Below are positions 6,454-9,939 of a DNA stretch of 9,939 nucleotides, piece after piece. The notes beneath the pieces were generated by a model. It was not told the origin of the DNA, made no database searches, and worked only from the letters and a program-made list of their open reading frames with translations. Every line of letters starts with the position of its first letter. Within the stretch, counting starts at the first letter, position 1. The stretch is from Deltaproteobacteria bacterium (GTDB lineage: Bacteria; Desulfobacterota; DSM-4660; Desulfatiglandales; Desulfatiglandaceae), in NCBI GenBank assembly GCA_029932035.1, contig JAOZQV010000116.1, positions 1 through 9,939 on the forward strand. The letters are read 5' to 3'. The translations under genes were made by a program, and so were the position numbers.

Positions 6454-7368
6454 ATGAGAATCCTTATCGTTGATGATGAGCTTGTTAGCAGGGAGAAATT
6501 GCGAAAGATAACGGATAATTTTGGGCAATCCGTCGTGGTTGAAAATGGGGCAGATGCTCTGCGAGTTGCCACATCTCAAAATCCTCCCGACCTGATACTC
6601 CTGGACATCATAATGCCTGGGATGGACGGGTACGAAGTGTGCAAGAGGTTGAAGGCTAACAGGAGAACGTCAAATATACCGGTTATCTTCATATCGGCAA
6701 GAAGCAGAGAAGACGACGAAGCCCAAGGACTTGAACTTGGTGCAGTTGATTACATCACAAAGCCATTTAGCCAACCTATCGTAAAAACCAGGATTCGAAC
6801 CCATCTCGAACTAAAGAAATACCATAATCATCTTGAGGATCTCGTGAAAGAAAGAAATAGCGAATTGATAATTGCCAATAAGAGGTTGAGAAAAGAAATC
6901 CATGAACGTAAAGAGGCACAAACATCTCTGCTGGTTCAGTCGCAACATTTAGAAGAGGTCAATACCGCCCTGAAGGTTCTATTGAAGCAGCGGGAAGATG
7001 ACAAGAAAGCGCTGGAGGAAGCGGTTGTGTCGAATGTGAAGGAATTGATCTACCCCTATATTGAAAGACTCAAACAGTGCAGACCAGGAGAAAATCAAAA
7101 AACACTTCTCGACATCCTGGAATCCAATTTAAACAATATCGTATCCCCTTTCATCAATAAAATTTCATCAAAAATTCTAAATTTCACCCCAATGGAAATC
7201 AAGATTGCCAATCTTGTCAGGGAGGGAAGGACAAACAAGGAAATCGCAGCCGTGTTGTTTCTCTCAATCAATACTGTCTTGGTTCACCGTCATCATATCA
7301 GGACCAAACTTGGCATAAAAAATAGAAAAACCAACCTGAGATCCCACCTATTAAGCCTCAACAATTAG
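6454..7368 (+). CDS. Response regulator: REC, coiled coil, LuxR-type HTH
   Basis: A 304-residue response regulator. The receiver domain (1-120) is complete: acidic pocket D7/D8, phosphoacceptor D51 in LILLDIIMPGMDGYEV, S81 in IFISAR, and K103 in DYITKPF. Residues 125-190 are charged and strongly helical (LEDLVKERNSEL... KRLRKEIHERKEAQ), as in a parallel coiled coil. A helical segment follows (about 195-240, VSNVKELIYPYIERL... NLNNIVSPF). The end (243-304) is a LuxR/FixJ-type helix-turn-helix: FTPMEIKIANLVREG, then TNKEIAAVLFLSINTVLVHR. The helical segment plus HTH resembles the C-terminus of PAS-LuxR sensor proteins I associate with deltaproteobacteria (recollection, unchecked). Start ATG 6454 has AGGAG (6441-6445) 8 bases upstream. 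No partner histidine kinase is in the window, so it may be an orphan or paired elsewhere. Confidence 0.9.
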   Translation: MRILIVDDELVSREKLRKITDNFGQSVVVENGADALRVATSQNPPDLILLDIIMPGMDGYEVCKRLKANRRTSNIPVIFISARSREDDEAQGLELGAVDYITKPFSQPIVKTRIRTHLELKKYHNHLEDLVKERNSELIIANKRLRKEIHERKEAQTSLLVQSQHLEEVNTALKVLLKQREDDKKALEEAVVSNVKELIYPYIERLKQCRPGENQKTLLDILESNLNNIVSPFINKISSKILNFTPMEIKIANLVREGRTNKEIAAVLFLSINTVLVHRHHIRTKLGIKNRKTNLRSHLLSLNN

Positions 7369-7385
7369 TTAGTTTAGCTAACTAA
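7365..7385. terminator. AT-rich hairpin over the response regulator stop codon
   Basis: TTAGTTAG (7365-7372), loop TTTAG and CTAACTAA (7378-7385) form a perfect 8-bp inverted repeat. It overlaps the stop codon (7366-7368). The stem is AT-rich and no real U-tract follows, so it is a weak terminator candidate; it could instead be a protein-binding site upstream of the next promoter. Confidence 0.35.
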
Positions 7386-7405
7386 AATCTAACTATTCTA
7401 TAAAC

Positions 7406-7434
7406 TTGACTTCTTTAGAATAATTTGCAATAAT
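7406..7434 (+). promoter_or_regulatory. Sigma70 promoter for the PilZ-GNAT gene
   Basis: TTGACT (7406-7411, 5 of 6 to consensus), a 17-base spacer and AATAAT (7429-7434, 5 of 6) form the best promoter in the window. A TGC just before the -10 box adds an extended -10 element. Transcription would start near 7441 and leave a leader of about 140 bases before the ATG at 7581. Confidence 0.65.
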
Positions 7435-7498
7435 ATGCTTAGGATAGAGATAATCACAAATAGAATGCTTTAAATATAGACCCTTGAAAAATGTTCAT

Positions 7499-7510
7499 CC
7501 TTGGCCAAGG
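7499..7510. promoter_or_regulatory. 12-base perfect palindrome in the leader
   Basis: CCTTGGCCAAGG is a perfect palindrome about 60 bases downstream of the predicted transcription start and 70 bases before the ATG. It may be an operator half-site pair or a chance palindrome. Confidence 0.35.
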
Positions 7511-7518
7511 TTAAAAAC

Positions 7519-7549
7519 AGGGGAGCTTTTCATCAGGACTAAAACCCCT
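7519..7549 (+). promoter_or_regulatory. Leader hairpin with GGA in its apical loop
   Basis: AGGGG (7519-7523), a 3-base AGC bulge and TTTT pair with AAAA and CCCCT (7541-7549) around the loop CATCAGGACT. The loop displays AGGA, the core CsrA/RsmA binding motif, and a second GGATG core overlaps the start codon (7579-7583). The ribosome site of the downstream gene is weak, which would suit translational control. The CsrA reading is inference from motif and geometry only. Confidence 0.4.
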
Positions 7550-7580
7550 ATTTTGAAGCCAGATAATTTGAGACGTAGGG

Positions 7581-9743
7581 ATGAAAGCCAATAAAGTAAT
7601 AAAAATATCTGTAAAAAAGGATGCTACCTTGAAGCCGTCTTCTTCTTACGTAGATGTAGAAGAGAGAAATGCGTTTTCAGGAAAAGATGTCTCCTTAGAG
7701 CCCGTTTCAGAAAGAGAATACGCCCCCACTCCCTGGTTGTTTCAGCATGAAGACCTGACTCGTGCCCTGGAAAATGCCAGGCTGATCGATGAAGAATCCC
7801 TGAAAAATAGACTCAACCATATTCATTTTATGGATGGACATCTTCTCGTCCAGCTACGTCATCCCAAGTACAAAGACAGCGTGATTGTAAAGGCCAGACC
7901 TGGTCCTTGCCTTGGTTCTGAATTGGTCTGCCACTTTGCAGATGAAAACTTGACAGGAGTAGATCTCAAGAAATATCAATTCCTCAATCTTATTATAGAC
8001 GATGGACAATCGGTGATATTTGTCCCGGCTGTCTTAAACAGGATGGATAAAGACGATTTCTCCGTCCAATTACCGCAGGAAGGCTACGCTGTTGAAGAAC
8101 GTCAGACAAAAAGGTATCTCTGCGAAGGAGTAGATGCCGAGTTGGTACAGGACGGACGCTTAATAAAGGGGGAATTGCTCGATTTCAGTGCCAAAGGGTT
8201 CTGTGTCGGTATGCCCCGCATGCCTTCCCGTACCTTTGACTGGTCACATACGGACGTGCTGACCATGTTGTACTTGAGGAGAGACCAGCAGCTCTTGTTT
8301 TCCAGCCTTTGTTTCTGTATGCGTCAGCATGAAAGCCCATTCTTCACGGAGGTTGTACTGGCACCTTCCGAGGATCAGACCAAACGGTCTGATAGACAGC
8401 AGACCAGAAATCCTGCAGGGAATGTCTTCACGGCACCTGTTATCATTTTTACGCATCCCTTCTTTGGGAAGAGGATACAACTCGATGTTTCGGATATCTC
8501 TACATCAGGCTTTTCTGTGCTTGAAAAGATGGATGAGGGGCTACTCATACAGGGGATGATAGTCCCTGAGCTAACGATTGAGTTTGCGGGCGCCATAAGG
8601 ATAGAATGTTCTGCCCAGGTCATTTACCGCCTGGAAGAAACTGGAAAAGGGGTTCGATCAGGCTTTGCAATTCTCGACATGGATATCGATTGTTACACCC
8701 GCCTGGTCCATATCTTGGCCAATTCAATAGATGCCTATTCCCGTATTTCCAATAAGGTCGATATGGATGCGCTGTGGGAGTTCTTTTTCGAAACAGGGTT
8801 TATTTATCCCAAGAAGTACGATCTTATCCAATCTCAAAAGGAAAATTTTAAGGAAACTTATCGGAGCCTCTATAATGATAACCCGGAGATTGCCAGGCAT
8901 TTTGTCTATCAGAAAAACGGACGGCTCTTTGCTCATATTTCGATGGTGAGGGCCTATGAGCGTGCCTGGATGATCCATCACCATGCAGCCAGGAGCGTGG
9001 AAGGAAGAAGGGCCGGCTTTGCAGTGTTGAAGCAGATCGTACTGTATCTGAATGATATGCATCGCCTTCCCTCCACAAAAATGGATCATATGATGGTTTA
9101 CTTCCGTCCTGAGAACAAGTTTCCAGATAGAGTATTTGGTGGATTTGCCAGGTCCAAAGAGAATATTGGGGTCTGTTCCATGGATCTTTTTTGTTATCTG
9201 CCCTATCCGGGCCTTTCAATCAAAACCAAGCTCCCGAAGGGATGGTCCCTTAATGAGTGCTCGGCAATGAATCTGTGGGAATTGAATCTCTTTTACCGCA
9301 ACTGTTCAGGGGGACTCTTTATGGATGCCATGGGCCTTGCCCAAAAAAGCCGTAGCGGGAAATCTCTTGAGGAAGCATATAGCCGCCTCGGTTTTTTGAG
9401 GAAATGGAGGGCATATTCCCTCAAATACGAGGAAGAACTTGAGGCCGTCCTGATCGTTAACCAATCAGATTTCGGCTTCAATCTTTCTGAGCTGCTAAAT
9501 GGCATCAAGGTCTTCCTAATAAATCCTGAGCCTTTGTCCTGGGCTATTTTATCAACGGCCATTGGGCAGTTGCTTAGAGAACACCGTATGGAAAAAAGTC
9601 CTATACTGTTTTATCCGTTCGACTATGTTAAAGCCAAGGATATACCTTATGAAAAACAGTATCAGCTGTGGATCTATGATGCCCGTTTCGTTGACCAATT
9701 TGTGCAATATATGAAAAGAAAATTCAGGATAAAGGACTGGTAG
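7581..9743 (+). CDS. Double PilZ-domain protein with GNAT-like C-terminal half
   Basis: A 720-residue soluble protein; no signal peptide or membrane helix is seen. Residues 1-75 are polar and probably flexible. Residues about 80-165 (HFMDGHLLVQLRHPKY...) resemble the YcgR-type domain that often precedes PilZ. PilZ domain 1 has R174-x-x-x-R178 and D201-x-S203-x-x-G206; domain 2 has R272-x-x-x-R276 and D305-x-S307-x-x-G310. Both carry the complete c-di-GMP-binding signature. Residues about 395-715 look like a GNAT acyltransferase fold: RRAGFA (476-481) fits the R/Q-x-x-G-x-G/A acyl-CoA pyrophosphate loop and is followed by helix VLKQIVLYL. Residues about 560-715 may be a second GNAT-like half, as in FemXAB-type proteins. 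The expected role is c-di-GMP-controlled acyl or aminoacyl transfer; the substrate is unknown. The start codon has only weak Shine-Dalgarno pairing (GAGA at 7570-7573). It is transcribed alone from its own promoter. Confidence 0.8.
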   Translation: MKANKVIKISVKKDATLKPSSSYVDVEERNAFSGKDVSLEPVSEREYAPTPWLFQHEDLTRALENARLIDEESLKNRLNHIHFMDGHLLVQLRHPKYKDSVIVKARPGPCLGSELVCHFADENLTGVDLKKYQFLNLIIDDGQSVIFVPAVLNRMDKDDFSVQLPQEGYAVEERQTKRYLCEGVDAELVQDGRLIKGELLDFSAKGFCVGMPRMPSRTFDWSHTDVLTMLYLRRDQQLLFSSLCFCMRQHESPFFTEVVLAPSEDQTKRSDRQQTRNPAGNVFTAPVIIFTHPFFGKRIQLDVSDISTSGFSVLEKMDEGLLIQGMIVPELTIEFAGAIRIECSAQVIYRLEETGKGVRSGFAILDMDIDCYTRLVHILANSIDAYSRISNKVDMDALWEFFFETGFIYPKKYDLIQSQKENFKETYRSLYNDNPEIARHFVYQKNGRLFAHISMVRAYERAWMIHHHAARSVEGRRAGFAVLKQIVLYLNDMHRLPSTKMDHMMVYFRPENKFPDRVFGGFARSKENIGVCSMDLFCYLPYPGLSIKTKLPKGWSLNECSAMNLWELNLFYRNCSGGLFMDAMGLAQKSRSGKSLEEAYSRLGFLRKWRAYSLKYEEELEAVLIVNQSDFGFNLSELLNGIKVFLINPEPLSWAILSTAIGQLLREHRMEKSPILFYPFDYVKAKDIPYEKQYQLWIYDARFVDQFVQYMKRKFRIKDW

Positions 9744-9746
9744 GAT

Positions 9747-9777
9747 GCCCTTTAAAGGGCTAAATTGGTTTTAACCA
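9747..9777. terminator. Palindromes between convergent genes, candidate bidirectional terminator
   Basis: GCCCTTTAAAGGGC (9747-9760) is a perfect 14-base palindrome starting 3 bases after the PilZ gene's stop codon. TGGTT/AACCA (9766-9777) is a second short inverted repeat. They lie between the PilZ gene and the probable minus-strand gene at the edge. The first can fold as a 5-bp stem with a TTAA loop; U-tracts are poor on both sides. Confidence 0.4.
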
Positions 9778-9799
9778 GAAGGCCATCACGAATAGATGA

Positions 9800-9939
9800 C
9801 TATCTTGCCCCGGATGTTGCAGAAATGATCTGCGGTTCCCGTAAAATTGCCTCTTTTTGTCCCGCTGTTAGCGTAAAACTGCCAAATGAATGATCTATGG
9901 CCAATTCATCCTTCTTTTCAGAGGGAATGAAGTCCCAAC
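9800..9939 (-). CDS. Probable 3' end of a convergent gene, product unknown
   Basis: On the minus strand one frame is open from the window edge for 45 codons and ends at TAG (9802-9800). The piece begins WDFIPSEKKDELAIDHSFG and ends REPQIISATSGAR. Its mixed composition looks like coding sequence, and the other two minus-strand frames stop quickly. An open stretch this short could occur by chance, and I do not recognise the family. If real, it is truncated at its 5' side by the window edge and converges on the PilZ gene. Confidence 0.4.
   Translation of the reverse strand, partial: WDFIPSEKKDELAIDHSFGSFTLTAGQKEAILREPQIISATSGAR

Noticed and set aside
7441..7580. c-di-GMP riboswitch in the leader of the PilZ gene
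   Set aside because: I looked for the conserved core segments of the GEMM-I class and did not find them; the hairpins present do not form the expected two-arm fold.
8724..9219. Two minus-strand open frames (to 9089 and 9219) opposite the PilZ-GNAT gene
   Set aside because: They overlap each other and a coding strand with clear motifs, with odd composition rich in His, Ser and Pro; they are shadows.

Overview
The window looks like ordinary chromosomal DNA of a Gram-negative bacterium, most plausibly a deltaproteobacterium (Desulfobacterota). This is an inference from protein style: a PqiA/MCE envelope lipid-transport operon, an MltB-type murein transglycosylase, a response regulator ending in a LuxR-type module of a kind I associate with sulfate-reducing deltaproteobacteria, and a large PilZ protein. 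Small GC-rich hairpin repeats and a tandem heptamer in one intergenic gap fit the same picture. I see no rRNA, tRNA, transposase, phage gene, CRISPR array or replication origin.

Layout. 1-567 (+) is the 3' end of a WYL-domain regulator. 568-864 is non-coding and repeat-rich. 865-3878 (+) is a three-gene operon: two separate single-module PqiA-like membrane proteins followed by an MCE protein with four MCE domains. Facing it on the minus strand are a small secreted protein (3915-4412) and a HAD nucleotidase-like protein (4451-5035), probably co-transcribed from an extended -10 promoter near 5170. The divergent gap 5036-5291 also carries a perfect 9-bp dyad ahead of an MltB-type lytic transglycosylase (5292-6389, +). 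After it come a REC/coiled-coil/LuxR-HTH response regulator (6454-7368, +) and a 212-base gap with a good sigma70 promoter and a structured leader. Next is a 720-residue protein with two PilZ domains and a GNAT-like C-terminal half (7581-9743, +). The right edge probably holds the 3' end of a convergent minus-strand gene (9800-9939).

How it works together. The PqiA1-PqiA2-MCE operon should form a transport complex: PqiA-like units in the inner membrane feed a stacked-ring MCE tunnel across the periplasm. The transglycosylase remodels peptidoglycan, so several neighbours concern the cell envelope. The final gene would couple c-di-GMP sensing (two full RxxxR...D/NxSxxG PilZ motifs) to an acyltransferase-like domain, and is the most novel item here. 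The MCE protein is next: its four MCE domains look like a duplicated pair, and it lacks the helical needle of E. coli PqiB.
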